Of a stretch of 64,000 bases of DNA, positions 24,069-35,969 are shown in pieces. Source of the stretch: Cristatella mucedo (taxonomy: Eukaryota; Bryozoa; Phylactolaemata; Cristatellidae); NCBI GenBank assembly GCA_009760855.2, contig WPIO01000069.1, positions 2,028,001 to 2,092,000 of the forward strand. The letters are read 5' to 3'. Every line of letters starts with the position of its first letter. The first letter of the stretch is position 1. The notes under the pieces are model-generated. The model saw nothing but the letters and a program-made list of their open reading frames with translations. It had not been told where the DNA came from and did not search any database. Position numbers and translations under genes: made by a program.

Positions 24069-24437
24069 TATACTATCCCAAGTTCCAATGCTCGGGCCAA
24101 CGGTAGCTAACCCAAGGCTTTGCCCTTCCAGGGAAGACGAAGCCCAGCACGGCCTATCAAAGTCAGTGGCTCTGCCCACACTGAGGTACAGATTTATTAT
24201 TCAATTTCAATAAATCCAAGTAGGCTAGAATTCTTATAGATAAATATGAACTCATTTCTAATATACATCAGACTGAAAAATGTTGTTTAGATTCTAATTT
24301 AATTAAGAAATTTACTTGTGATAGAAGTAGCTGATTCAGAGATGGCAGCATAAAATGGTACTGATGATGGCATCGAGCCTAGTTGCCACCGGTGAAAGCA
24401 ATTGTGTATTAGCTGAAAGGTTATTGCGTTGACCTTG

Positions 24438-24590
24438 GTGAGCCGTGATGGCACACAAGGTATGGTTGTGGCCTTTCACGACCTCGGTCAGCTGTGGTGG
24501 GCGATATTTTATCGCCACTGCAAACGAAGGTAGTAGCAGTAAAGGCTCTTCTGCAGCTATACGAAAAAGGCCAAGAAATCAGCTAGTAAA
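24438..24590 (+). mobile_element. SINE-1, copy 3 (internal deletion)
   Basis: Starts 'gtgagccgtgatggcacac'. The B-box region is lost: the sequence jumps from 'cacgacctcggtc' to 'gtggtgggcgat'. Ends near 'aaatcagctag'. Confidence 0.8.
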
Positions 24591-26035
24591 GTAATTGGCG
24601 TCTTTGCTGACCGCCTTGATACTTTAACGCCGGATACAAGTAAGCTTTCAGTCGGATATGGTGAAATTGGTTGAATTCAGCTTTAGATTTTGAAATGCCT
24701 AGAAAAAACACTGCTGGCAGAAAAAATAATTAGTGTTTCAGAAAATGCTGCACAGCAGCTTGGTCAGTAACTTTGAATTGCGGAAAAGGCAGGAGCCAAA
24801 ACATTAAGTGCAATCACACATGCACGAAGCAAGTGCAGTAAGATATAAAAATACAGTAGGCATCTGAGGAAATAGAGCAGCTCAACTAGCCGGCACTCCT
24901 GCTGTAGCTTGAAAAAGCCACTACTCCTCGGGATTCACTGGAGAATGAAAGAACCACAGATGCCGTTACAAGAGAACTGTCTTGCATTTGTATGAGCTTG
25001 ATTCCCATTGACGGTTTAAGCCAAGTGCATTTTGAAGCCGCCAAACGTTGTATTAAAGGGAGCTTGAGCTGGCAGCAGCCACTAATTAGACCGTAAAAGA
25101 GGGATCATGGACTAAGAATGGCAGTACTGTCAATGAAAGATCTTTTGCAAACATAGGGTAATCGCAGCCATATACAATTGCTGAAGTAATCAGCAGCACC
25201 ATGGAACAACGGATCTGAGGCGAAATTCGATAACTTCTAGAGTGACGTCTCACTCTAATCTCGCCACATCATCCCAGACTAATTAATTAACCTCATCAGT
25301 AGAAACAAACGCCATAGGCTGCTATCAAAACGTCCTCTAAATGGGGGACAACAAATGTCTGTCATCGAAAAGCTCAGCACCTATCTAGTGGTCTTAGCAT
25401 TAGCAAAATAACCAAGTGACGATGGGAATGTTGATGTTTACACTCCTTTCTGCCGACAAAGCAACTAGGGTGACTTCAAACATTGCGAGCCAACACAGGA
25501 TAAAGGCTAGTTCGCAGGCCCGCGCTACAACCTTTTTCTGCAGCTCCAGCAATCAGCTGCAGCTAAATACCTAACTAAAATTGAGGAGCAAACGCAAGGC
25601 ATTTGATGTCTTAGAAATCTTTATCTTACAAATTCTGGGAAGAAAATGTTGGTTGACTGATGTTTCACCATCAAAATGGAGGCAGTTGCCTTTTTACATC
25701 AAGAAAATTAGGTTTGGAATTTTAAAACTTCCATGTTGTGGTGAAGCATGATTAGGTTATCACGATTTATTAAGTGAGCACTTCAGTGCTAGAATCTTCG
25801 TTGTACCAGACAATTGGAAGACTGACCCGCATGCAATCTTCAAGTTAATCTGTTGAGATCATTTCAATATCAAGTTGAAATCAGCTTTTTTGTTGCATTT
25901 TCTGTTACAATAAACAAAAATTGTCGTTGGTTATATGCCTGAGTGATTCTGTAGATGATTTGTTCCTATCCAAACTGCAACGGCATAGCTGTGCACCTCA
26001 ACCTAGATGACCACCCGCTTACCTAGCTAAAATTG
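24591..26035. other. Unassigned sequence
   Basis: About 1.4 kb with no motif recognised and frames closed by frequent stops on both strands. It may be an old, unrecognisable repeat. Confidence 0.35.
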
Positions 26036-26760
26036 TGGCTTGTCGAGAAAAGGATACAGCGACTAAATTGTGCGATGTATTTGTGAAATCGCGTAATGAC
26101 TTCTGTTACTCAATGGTTGCTGGCTCACAGGCTTGTAAAGTCAGGCGCTTAAAGCTGGTGCAACTCTGCAGCTAGGCTTGTCTTCCTTGAGCCTCTCAGC
26201 TGCCACATTGAACCACTTATCGTCAACTGCACCAGCTCCCAGTAAACAAAGGAAAATCTTCAAGGTCTTTTCACTCACTTTTAGGTTCCTTAATTTTTTG
26301 GCTCAAGACTGTCCATTAGATCGACTCCACAGCTAGGCTAAGCATCCTATTACCCGCTTTTCTGAAGCTAATCGTTTACCTATACCTCGCATAAACCTCA
26401 AATCGTTTAGAGACTGAGCCTTAAGTTCGTATCTCATAATATCCCGAAACTCAGATCGCACTTGCATCTTGACATCCCCTGACTTGACACAATTTGAAAA
26501 CGAACTAAAAACGCCTCAACTTTCCACAGCATGCTGTGGTACCCTGCGATTCGACGTGTAAGTGTTTATGGGTACTCATACTGTGCATAACCTCACTAAC
26601 CATATTTGGTTGCTGACCCCGGGATTGTCACTCCTAAAACCAAGTTATTCTTGTTGTTGAGTGATAAATCAACCACTAACCATTCAAGCGTGCATCATTT
26701 GTAGCAAGTGTAAAGCACCAACTAAAGAAATATAGTCTTTGAGGGAATATATGAAATATA
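26036..26760 (+). mobile_element. Family A LINE, very degenerate 3' half
   Basis: The C-terminal region ('SRNDFCYSMVAGS'-like reading near 26,090) and 3' UTR ('gtgtttatgggtactcata', 'agcaagtgtaaagcacc') are recognisable but heavily mutated, with no ATT tail left. An old copy. Confidence 0.7.
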
Positions 26761-26989
26761 ATGTAATGATTACAAAATCATCGCAAAATGCAAGAAGCAC
26801 CCAGTCCATTTAATTCAATGCTACTCAATGCTCTCATACAGTAGGTTGATAGGACTAGATACAGTAAGTAAAATAAATTAGTAATACCAAATTGACAACT
26901 AATAGGAATACAAAAATAGCTACCAATAAAATAAAAAGTAAAAATGTGTTATGTATAAATTAATTATATAAAGAAAAATAACAGTAATA

Positions 26990-27500
26990 CATAACTGGAC
27001 AAATTGATAGTAAACAATTTTGACCGTTTCTGACATTCCCCTAAACATTTTAACTGACCGGGAGTTCGAATTAGTATCTTATGAAGGCATATTTGCTATC
27101 AAGTTTGCTAATTCTTTATCAAAATTTGATGACCAGAAACTTCCATATGAAGCATTTTTTCATAGTACATTATATTTTGATAGTCTCAGAGATGAGGATT
27201 ACGAATGTGCCTTGAATTTGTGGGACTTCATGAAAAAATTGATGTAGATAGGGATGATAATTTAAATAAATACAGTGATATATTATGTGACAAGGGATGT
27301 CTTTAAACTCGCCGACGTTTATTTGCATTTCAATCACTCATCTAAGAGAATTGATGATTTAGATAGCACTCATTTCTTGACGACACCTGGATTAACTTGC
27401 TCTGCAGGATTAAGTTGCCAACAAATTCAAGCATCTTAGATTTATCGGCTGATATATTCACATTTAGGCTTCAATGATTGTGAGCAGAAGCATACATTTC
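26990..27500 (+). pseudogene. Polinton/adintovirus-type family B DNA polymerase fragment
   Basis: An AT-rich patch with pieces of a protein-primed type PolB. The first frame (27,020-27,247) contains 'KLPYEAFFHSTL' followed by 'DEDYECALNLWDFMKK', resembling the segment of Maverick/adintovirus polymerases that precedes the 'YLxxDVxxLADVF' box. After two stops and a local frame change, 'TRDVFKLADVYLHF' (from about 27,287) and 'HFLTTPGLTCSAGL' (about 27,371) match that box and the following 'TxPGL' block. The catalytic palm is not found. In intact elements the enzyme replicates the linear DNA. Family level is inferred from motif order; a linear-plasmid or other viral PolB is the alternative. Confidence 0.72.
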
Positions 27501-27689
27501 CGACTTAGATAGCAGTGATCTAGAACTTAATCCTCTTTTTTGATCAAAGTAACAAATACTAAATCTATTAGGGGATTCATTTGCTATGCTTTCTTGTTTT
27601 TATTATTTTGATAATACCCTATTTCTCATGCACATATGTATATATATTTATTTATATGTGAAATACTTAAACAATCGTCATACCTTTGT

Positions 27690-28235
27690 CACAGGAGCTT
27701 TGCCCTACAGGGATGGCGTTGGCAACCAGCACCTCCCAGTTTAGGATTAGGGACTGATAAAGAAATGGCATCCAAGACGTACAGCCGCTACAATGCAGCA
27801 GTTCCTTGCAAGAAATTGCAAGTTGCACCAGGCAGGCTTTATTATCTGGCTACCAGCAACTCAGAGCACCGATCCCGATGGGCTTCACAACTAACGACCA
27901 GTAGCCAGTGGTCAGGAAAGACTGGGCTGTGGCCACATAATTATCAACGCTTTACCGGGCCGTCACCACCAGGGCATCCTTGCTGCCGTCAGATGGCACA
28001 GCTATGTAGAGTACGACAGCGAAGGTGCTCTTGTCGATGACCAGGTCTGGCTTGAGAGCCAGACCCCAGCGAGCAGGAAGGCTCGACCTGCCGAGCGGCA
28101 GCAGAGCCCAGTGGTCGGAGACCCCGATTAGGTGATGTAGAACCAGGTTGTGGCTAGCCGTTATTGCTTGCACGATTGGTCGGCAGTGGTTGAGGACGTG
28201 GCAGATGGTCTCAGTTTCAGTGCCATAAAGGCGAA
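27690..28235 (-). mobile_element. R2/NeSL-type (RLE) retrotransposon C-terminal fragment
   Basis: The minus strand shows 'ETICHVLNHCRPIV' and 'ASHNLVLHHLIG', a CCHC-like Cys/His arrangement, followed about 30 residues later by 'LKPDLVIDKSTFAVVLYIAV', the 'RPDLVI...D(V)xVP' signature of restriction-like endonucleases at the C-terminus of R2/NeSL-type elements. The middle of the signature is worn. This is not related to families A or B, which use an APE-type nuclease. Confidence 0.6.
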
Positions 28236-28319
28236 GTTAACTCATCCCTAACTTTTTTAACTTCCTTAAGCAAACTTTAAGTGAATTACATTACAAATTC
28301 CATTAAATAATTTAAAACT

Positions 28320-29185
28320 CATAATTTTTCCATCCAAGTCAACAATAACGTAAGAACAGGAGCGAAGAACACGCTTCTAAAAAGAACCCCCTGGTACGTT
28401 TCGATCTTTCAGCTCTTCCTCAAGTCGCTCGACATGTGCTCAAATTTGGCATAAGAAACCAAATGACAATGTGGAGTCTTCCCGTACTCTCTAAAGTAAC
28501 AAATACTACCGATTTCGTTCTTGTTATGCGATGCTTTTGGCATTGCAATCCTTGTCTTCCCATCAATTAGTAACTCTCCTCCAAGCTTCCACGTAAGACT
28601 AATATAGGCAAACTTAGCAAACAGAGCATTAAAAACGACACTGTGCTAACTTGACCCTATTTCAGCCCATTGTTAAACTCTTTTCTTGTAAGCGGAAAAG
28701 TGACTACGAATGATTTTTTTCGAAGTCGTAAAGTCTATTTATCTTGAAGTTGCCTATTCCAGAAAAAATTGATAAACACAGTCTCCATTTTCATTACTTA
28801 AGATGATGACATAACCATTGTTGAATTTAAGTCACTGATGTTTCTTATCATTCCTCTAATTACCATAATTTAATCTATATGTGTCTTTTCAAATAAACTA
28901 TAAATATTGGTATCATCCATGTCCAATTCAACATGCGGATAATTCCAGCACTTACAATTGGAATTCGTCTTATTTAAAAACCAACCTGTCTTATTTGTCT
29001 TTATTGGTCTGAACAATTTTCTCTCAAAAGACCAGCACGCGATCTTTTTTTCCATTACTAACAATATATTCTCTGGCAAAACATTAAACTCAGCTCTCAT
29101 AAAACCATTTATCAAAGCATCCAAATCGATCTTTGAAAAAGTGATACTTGGGTCGATCACCAGTTCGTTTCCTAACCTCATCGCT
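28320..29185 (-). pseudogene. Decayed AT-rich coding block, unknown (possibly viral)
   Basis: Reading the minus strand, a 103-codon frame (29,181 to 28,870; starts 'MRLGNELVIDPSITFSKIDL') is followed in shifted frames by more protein-like sequence, including 'IRGMIRNISDLNSTMVMSSS' (about 28,860-28,801) and a frame of about 70 codons from about 28,640 with 'SICYFREYGKTPHCHLVSYA'. Low GC and this style of decay match the PolB patch just upstream, so it may be another Polinton-type gene, but I do not recognise the family. Confidence 0.4.
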
Positions 29186-29730
29186 GATCCTCTTTGTACG
29201 ACCTGCTTATTTCTCTCCCTTTCGACTTGAGAAGTAATAATTTTGTTGTGACTCTATTTCATATGTATGAATATATTATCAGAACAATCTTATTTAAATA
29301 ATGTGTAATTAGGAATAAAGAGACAAATTGCACATGCTGTGAATTTCCGAGTAATATATAAATGAAAGGAATTTAGACTATCGACTGATGATGAGCGAAC
29401 CAGAGAGTGAGCGACAGACAAGACACAAGATGAGTGAGATTGAAACCGTAGGCATTTTCGATACATTTACTACTGGCCACGTTTTAGTTTAATTCAAATT
29501 AACGACTGGTTTTACAAATTGCGACCGAAATCCTAACCACAAGCACACAATTGCATGTGGATCAATTTCTTAATTAAAGGATCTGGGAGCCAATAAATGT
29601 TTGTCGTCACATCGCACGAATTTAAAAATTGCCAGCTTTGTTTTGTAAACCCTGTGCCAGATGATTATCATCAATAAAAGCAAGACACCTTATCAACAAC
29701 TATGGTGGCGTAGTAGCAATTTTGATAGTC
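29186..29730. other. Unassigned AT-rich sequence
   Basis: No recognised frame or repeat. Base composition resembles the preceding decayed block. Confidence 0.35.
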
Positions 29731-29731
29731 C

Positions 29732-29837
29732 ATGGTAAGTAAAGTCATGCTTGAAAAACAAACAAAATGTATAATATTGTCACCCCAAACAATATTATAC
29801 ATTTTGTTTGTTTTTCAAACATGACATTACTTACCAT
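29732..29837. repeat. 49-bp-arm inverted repeat from family A 3' UTR
   Basis: Arms 29,732-29,780 and 29,789-29,837 are reverse complements at 47 of 49 positions, with an 8-bp loop. Both arms are the family A 3' UTR segment around 'cttgaaaaacaaacaaaatg'. The right arm continues into a normal sense 3' end; the left arm is an inverted copy of its start. Confidence 0.9.
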
Positions 29838-29937
29838 CTAATTGCATTTCACTTTGCAGCAAATGTAAAGCGCCTAGAAAGAGATTACGTTGTCTGAGGG
29901 CGCTTTATCAAGCGCATTATTATTATTATTATTATTC
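29779..29937 (+). mobile_element. Family A 3' end with snap-back start
   Basis: A short 5'-truncated copy from the middle of the 3' UTR to an ATT tail at 29,917-29,935. Its 5' end folds back on itself (see the inverted repeat). A younger copy begins within its tail. Confidence 0.8.
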
Positions 29938-31840
29938 TCCGAATTCCTAAGAAGGTCGTTGTATACCCTATACAATGCTGACTCTGTGGGTTGATTAGCT
30001 CTAAGGCTTGACTGCGAATTACTAGCTAGGTGTAAATTTTCGATATATGAGTTCAGCTGGTCGGCCACGACCCGCTCCAGTGTCTTTGATAGGAATGGTA
30101 GAAGGGAGGCTGGAAGGTAGTTGCTAAAGTTTTCTTGGTCTAGGGTCACTTTCTTGAGAAGTGGCCTGACTACAGCTTTCTTGAAAGGTGCTGGGATATG
30201 CTAGAGTGTCTCTGCTTGATTTGCTCGATATTTTTGTAGCTTTTGATACCATCGATCACAAAGTTCTTCTAGAGCACCTCTCATCTCGCCTGGGCATCAC
30301 TGGCACTGCACTGCAACGGTTCGGGTCATATATCAGTGGTAGACTCGAGAGTATTGGCAAAAATGGAGTAAGATCATCCAAGGTAGCTCTGAAATACGGG
30401 GTTCCTCAGGGCACCGTGCAAGGTCAGGTGTTTTTTCCCGTTTATACTCTCCCGCTTGCTAATGTGATTGCCAAGCACAATCTAGGTTTTTACTTCTATT
30501 CAGATGACACTCAGTAGTACCTTTGCTTTGATTCCTCCCAGCCTTTGATAACCTAAAAGTCGCCCAAATTACTTGCTGCGTGTATTGCTGATATCCACAC
30601 ATAGACGGTAGCAAATTTTCTAAAAGTTAACGACGATCAAACTAACTTACTAGTTATGAGCAAACCAGTGTAATTCAGAAATTGGAAAGGCCGTAGCTCA
30701 AAATTGGCCCTGCAAGCATTTCTTCTGTTGAATCAGCTAGAAATCTAGATGTCATGTTTCAAGTCGCCCTCGCGTTAGACGACCACATCAGCTCCCGAAT
30801 CAAATCTGCCTTCATTTAGCTACATAACATTGCCAAAGTTCGGGCTTGTTTAGATAAATATACCACGTCTAAATTTGTCCATGCATTGGTGGCATCCCGT
30901 CTCGACTTCTTCAACTTACTGGTTACTGGCCTACTGGCATGTGCAATAAGGCAATTGCAGCTGGTTCAAAACCCCTCAGTTAGGCTTGTCGGTCGTATAC
31001 TTCGCAGTTGCCACACTACACTTCTGGACGACCTGCACTGGCTACCAGTCAAGCAGCGGATTGACTTCAAGGTTTTGTCGCTCAATTTTAAGTCACTTGA
31101 TTCTTCGGCTCCAGCTAGTCTCTCAGATATACTCCCCCATCAGGCCAAGCATCGAACTGCCCGCCTTTCGGAATCCAAAAGTCGAAAAATACCTCGTACA
31201 AACCCCAAATCCTTTGGAGACTGTGCAATAAGTTCGTACACTCCCGAAGCATGGAACTCACTCCCGACCTACGTCAGAACATCCTCAGACCTGTTGACAT
31301 TAAAAAAAAACTTAAAACACACCTATTTAGGACAGCATTTGGAATAAAAAGAAATCTTAGCTGTTTAAACAACCTGCTTTTGTATAGCGACAGAAGAGCC
31401 ATGACGGCTATCACCACAGCTTCCAGTGGTGATCAATTGTAGCCCACCACAAAAAATTGAACCCACGACCTCGGGACCGAGGTCATGAAAGCAATCGTCC
31501 TACCTAGTGTGCCATCACGGCTCACCATAGATAGTTCACCATAGTTCATTTAGTGAGTTCCTGTGATTCGTCCTTCATTAGCTTATGTGTGCTGACACCT
31601 TGTATGCTGCCACTAACCACAATTTGCATCATGACCCTGTGCATGTCACCCCTAATCATGTTAGTCAATTTGTTTGTTTATTAAGCACGATATTACTCAC
31701 CATTCAATTGCATTTCTCTTGGCAGCAAATGTAAAGCACCTAGAGAGAAATTGAGTTCTCTAAGGACGCTTTATCAGTAGAAATTGAGTTCTCTAAGGAC
31801 GCTTTATCAAGTGCATTATTATTATTATTATTATTAAAAT
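29938..31840 (+). mobile_element. Family A LINE with 5' inversion (twin priming)
   Basis: The left 265 bp (29,938-30,200) are family A in reverse orientation, covering the RT N-terminal part ('TLDQENFSNYLPASLLPFLS' on the minus strand). From about 30,204 the element continues in sense from the point where the inverted part ends, through RT (30,188-30,517; 'FYFYSDDTQ' then a stop), the C-terminal region (30,886-31,347) and the 3' UTR to an ATT tail. A SINE-1 copy splits the end of the coding region. A 33-bp unit is duplicated in tandem at 31,746-31,811. Confidence 0.88.
31342..31545 (-). mobile_element. SINE-1, copy 4, nested in family A
   Basis: The minus-strand copy starts at 'ggtgagccgtgatggcacac' (right end about 31,526) and ends near 'cagctaag' (31,357). 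It sits within 'acagcattta' of the LINE; 'cattt' plus following bases recur on both sides, consistent with a short target duplication. Confidence 0.85.
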
Positions 31841-31844
31841 TATA

Positions 31845-32229
31845 TTGGCGTTACCAAGTCCTCCAATAATCTCTTAGTATGCTATTTGTCTGTTGCTAAA
31901 AATCAAGGAGTTACTTATCCATTATCAGGCTGTTCAGGTTAAGCTAGATGCAGCTTACCGAAATTTGGATGGAGTCTTGTTTCAATAGACGTCTATCTGA
32001 GACCAACACACCAGTGCTCTAATGATGTGAGTCCATGAGTTCAGACAAGGTGAGTGGCGGGGATACAATTGTTGATTCTGAACTTTTTGAATGTAGGATG
32101 CCCATCTTTTCGCATTTTGTTATCATTTGAATACGTTACACTCAGCTCCAATTCAAAGGCGGCGCTTCACACAATTGTGATTTACTGACCTCTTGCTTGC
32201 TGTCTAGACCTCTTAATGAGGAGTGTTAG
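31845..32229. other. Unassigned sequence, perhaps family B leader
   Basis: No motif recognised. It directly precedes the family B endonuclease remnant, so it may include its 5' part. Confidence 0.3.
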
Positions 32230-34610
32230 GAGTTCCTCGCTAAAACTTTCGCGTGTGCCAGGCTGTTACTGATTGCTGGAGACTTCCGTATTTACGTTGA
32301 AAACCATACTCATTGGCAGGTTTTTTCCATTTCTAGACTTTCTAGGGAACATTAGCTTGGTCTAACATATCAATCATATCCACCCATGTCGGTGGCCATA
32401 TCCAAGATCTCGGGATCATTGAGGATGTCTTTCCCAGTGACCATGTGTTATACCCAGTGACCCTCTCAGATCTTTGTTCGGTTTCGTTTACTGTTCCAGC
32501 TCCCATTTGCATACAGGGTAATGTCAAACCTGTCTAGCCACATAGCTTAAAAAGCGTGGACATAAACACGTTTCCTGAATCCATTTGAGATGCAGGTCTT
32601 CTTGATATGCACCCAGACTCGACCGAAAGCCTGGATACCCTCACTGATGTAGTAAACATGGCACTTTAAAGTTCTCTTGACAAGCATGCCCCGTTAGTTC
32701 CATCCGTGTACAGAGTCAGAGTGATTCCTTTCAATATACGGAACACCTTCAAGGATCTGCTTAATAGAGCCCATACTTGGAGATTGTTTTAAGAAATCGA
32801 GGCGTAATGCAGATGTAATCAATTTCAAAGACCTCCTTCAACTTTACAACAGCAAGCTGAGAAAGGTCGGCCTGCTTTTTTCACTTAAAAACTGAATTCT
32901 TGCCAGTCAAACCCAAAAAAGATTTAAATAACAGTCAAAAGCATAGCCGATGTTGAACGGTTTGACTATCCAGATTATAACGGCTTAGCTGCAAGTATTG
33001 TGCAAATTCGTGAATATGTACAGCGTTCTCCAAGTTTAGCAACCTGCAAGCTTCCCAGAATTTTTTCCGAGGTGTCTGCACCCGATATGGCTATCTTAAC
33101 AACGTCTGGTAAAAAGAGCTAGTCTCCTGAAAATCCTGCATCTTTGTCTCTGTGGTCATCACTGGCAGACCAACGTAGCCCGGCCATAACTGAGATTTGT
33201 AATTGTTCTTTTGAAAAAGGGGTCGTACAGAAGTCCTTCAAATCTGCAATAAATACACGATATTAAAAAGCTTTGATCAGGTATAGTAGTCCTGGCAAAT
33301 AATCGCCCACTTTTCCTTCTAATTTGACGTCCAAGATTCTTGAAAAAATATTCGTCATTAAGCAGCTGGTTGCGCGGATTGAAAACTATGAATTGGCAGA
33401 TAAATTTCAATCGGGTTCAAGAGGCAGCAAGCACTCTAATGAAACTGCTCTTCCTTGGGGTTAACAATGACATTCTATGGGGTCAGGAAGACGGGAAAGT
33501 CACCACCCTTGGCCCGCCAGATCTATGTGCTGATTTCGACACCATTGGTCAAGGTGTCCTACTTGATCGATTGAGAAGAACGATCGGTCAGGCAGACAAG
33601 ACACTGGAGTGGTTAAAGTCGCACTTGTCTGATCGTGTTTAATCTGTTCCGTGTGGGGTTCAGGCCTCACCCACAAGACTTGTCACCTGTAAAGTCCCTC
33701 AAGGGTCCATCCTCGGTCGTTGCTTTTCTAAAATTACAATCAACTTCATTGAAAACTGATTAAGGCCATGGGCTAAGATATCACTTTTATGCTGACGATA
33801 ATCCGCTGTTTCCTTTCTTTACACTGTGAAAAGCAGCTGCAGCAACGCATAAACTGAATGCATCTCTTTCCGGCAATTGATCCTGGATGTCGGAAAACTT
33901 CTTGAAACTAAGTGATAATAAAACTTAACTACTGCTGATAGGACTCCCGAAGTCAGTGGCTCGATTAAAGACTTTGGTCATCTACTAAGTGGTGCTGCTG
34001 TGCGACTATTACCACGTGCTCGAAATTTAGTTGTAGTTTTCGACAGCTGCCTCAACTTTAAAAGCTACCTTCTGAAGACTGCTTCTACAGGTAGCCATCT
34101 CGTCCGATCCCTATGTACGATCAGGAGCTTCCAAAGCTCCTTGCAAATAAGTTAACTAGCTGCTTACTTTTTCCCCAGCATGCTTATTGTACCTTTCTGT
34201 TGGCTTGGTTACAGAAAAGACACTAGGCCACTGCTGCTGGTTATGAATATGACCGCAAGGTCAGTTTTCGAGTATCAGAGGTTCAACCACGGGTTTTTTG
34301 CTAAAAGAGTTCCGACGGCTGCCACTTGATCAACATATACAGAGCAAAGTTATTAAGCAAACCCACAAAACCCTCAACGGCTTGGCTTCTCAATACCTAG
34401 CTGAACTGCTGCATCAGTTTCAGCCTCTCCATGACCTCTGGTCCTGTATGGACAATGTATTGGCTTTCTTCTCCTCCTCTTAAAGACCGCTCGCGACAGA
34501 AGTGTTAGCTCTGCCGGTCCTAGACTTTCAAACTCCCCTCCATGATTCCTAGTAATGATAACAGCTCTCAACTCCTCTCACAACTCTGTCATTTCTCCCA
34601 CTTTCTTTTA
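32230..34610 (+). mobile_element. Family B L2-like LINE, longest copy
   Basis: Degenerate but ordered: endonuclease remnant (about 32,240-32,520, comparable with the minus-strand frame at 57.46-57.79 kb), linker, RT from about 33,100 ('RIENYELADKFQSGSR' near 33,380-33,425; 'HFYADDNPLF' near 33,782), 'FDSCLNFKSYL' near 34,040, and the C-terminal region with 'TLNGLASQYLAELLHQFQP' near 34,370-34,425. The YADD box is kept, but many frameshifts and stops break the ORF. Confidence 0.75.
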
Positions 34611-34984
34611 AAAGATCGGACTCGGAGTTTGATGAAGAACAATCAATAGCAGACCTGAAAAAGTAAAGTGTGCAGTGACCTACAACTAGTGTCATAGACA
34701 TGTAAAATAAGCTTACCATACTGCGACAAGCCATGCAAGGCCTGCTATGCTAACATGCCAGTAAATTTAAAGTTCATTAAAAAATCTGAGGGGATGGATA
34801 CACATTATGCTAGGTCTGGTTAAATTTATGAATTAATTTGCGTAGGATTCTCGCTGATTTCTCTGTAATAAACTCGTCAAAACCCCAGAGGTCTGCCAAT
34901 TTGTAGTGGATATTTATACGAAGCATTCATAATTATGTGGTAAAAAATATTATCGCTGATGGCGATATAGCCAATTAAGGCTTG

Positions 34985-35920
34985 AAGAAAATACTAAATC
35001 TATTTTCTGCAACTAAGCGATGATAAAACTAACTTAATAGTTATAGGCAAACCAAGGGTGATTTACAAATTGGGTAGGCTGACCCTCGAAATTGGCTCCT
35101 CCAGCATCATTTCTCTTGAATCAGCTCGAAGTATAGGTGTCATATTCCCAAGCGACCTCTCGTTAGACGACCATATCAGCTTCACAATCAATGCAGCCTA
35201 TTTTCAGCTTCAAACCCTTGCTGGAAATTCAGCTTGTTTAGGTAAGGATACCAGGTCTAAGTTGGTTAAAGAGTTCTTGACATCACGTCTGGACTTGTGC
35301 AAATCACTGCTTACTGGCACACCAGCCTGTGTGATCAGGCGATTGCAGCTGGTGCAAACCTCTGCAGCTAGGCCTGCCTATCGTGAGCATCGCAGTAGCC
35401 ACATTAAACCACTCCTCGCCGACCTGCACTGGCTACCAGTCAAGCAGCGGATTGACTTCAAGGTTTTGTCGCTCACTTTTAGGTCACTTCATTCTTTGGC
35501 TCCAGCCTATCTCTCAGATATACTTCACCATCAGACAAAGGAAGGAACCAACCGCTTTTTGGAATCTGATAGTCTACAAATACCTTGTACAAACCTCAAA
35601 TCCTTTTAGTCCGTGCATTTAGTTCGTATGCTCCCAAAGCCGGGAACTCCCTTCCGACCTTCGGCAGAACATCCCCTGACCTGACCATATTTAAAATGAA
35701 CTTGAAAACGCCCCTATTTAGGACAGCATTTAGTGGGTTCCTGTGATTCGTCCTTCATTTGCTTATGTGTGTTGACAACGTGCATACTGCCACTAACCAC
35801 AATTTGCATAATGACCCTGTGTATGTCACCCCTAACCATGTTATTCAATTCGTTTGTTTATCAAGCATGATATCACTCACCATTCAATTGCAATTTCTTT
35901 GGCAGCAAATGTAAAGCACC

Positions 35921-35969
<49 letters not shown>

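Noticed and set aside
23807-24179. Minus-strand frames with long Ser/Leu runs
   Set aside because: They come from the (GA)n tract; no membrane protein is implied.
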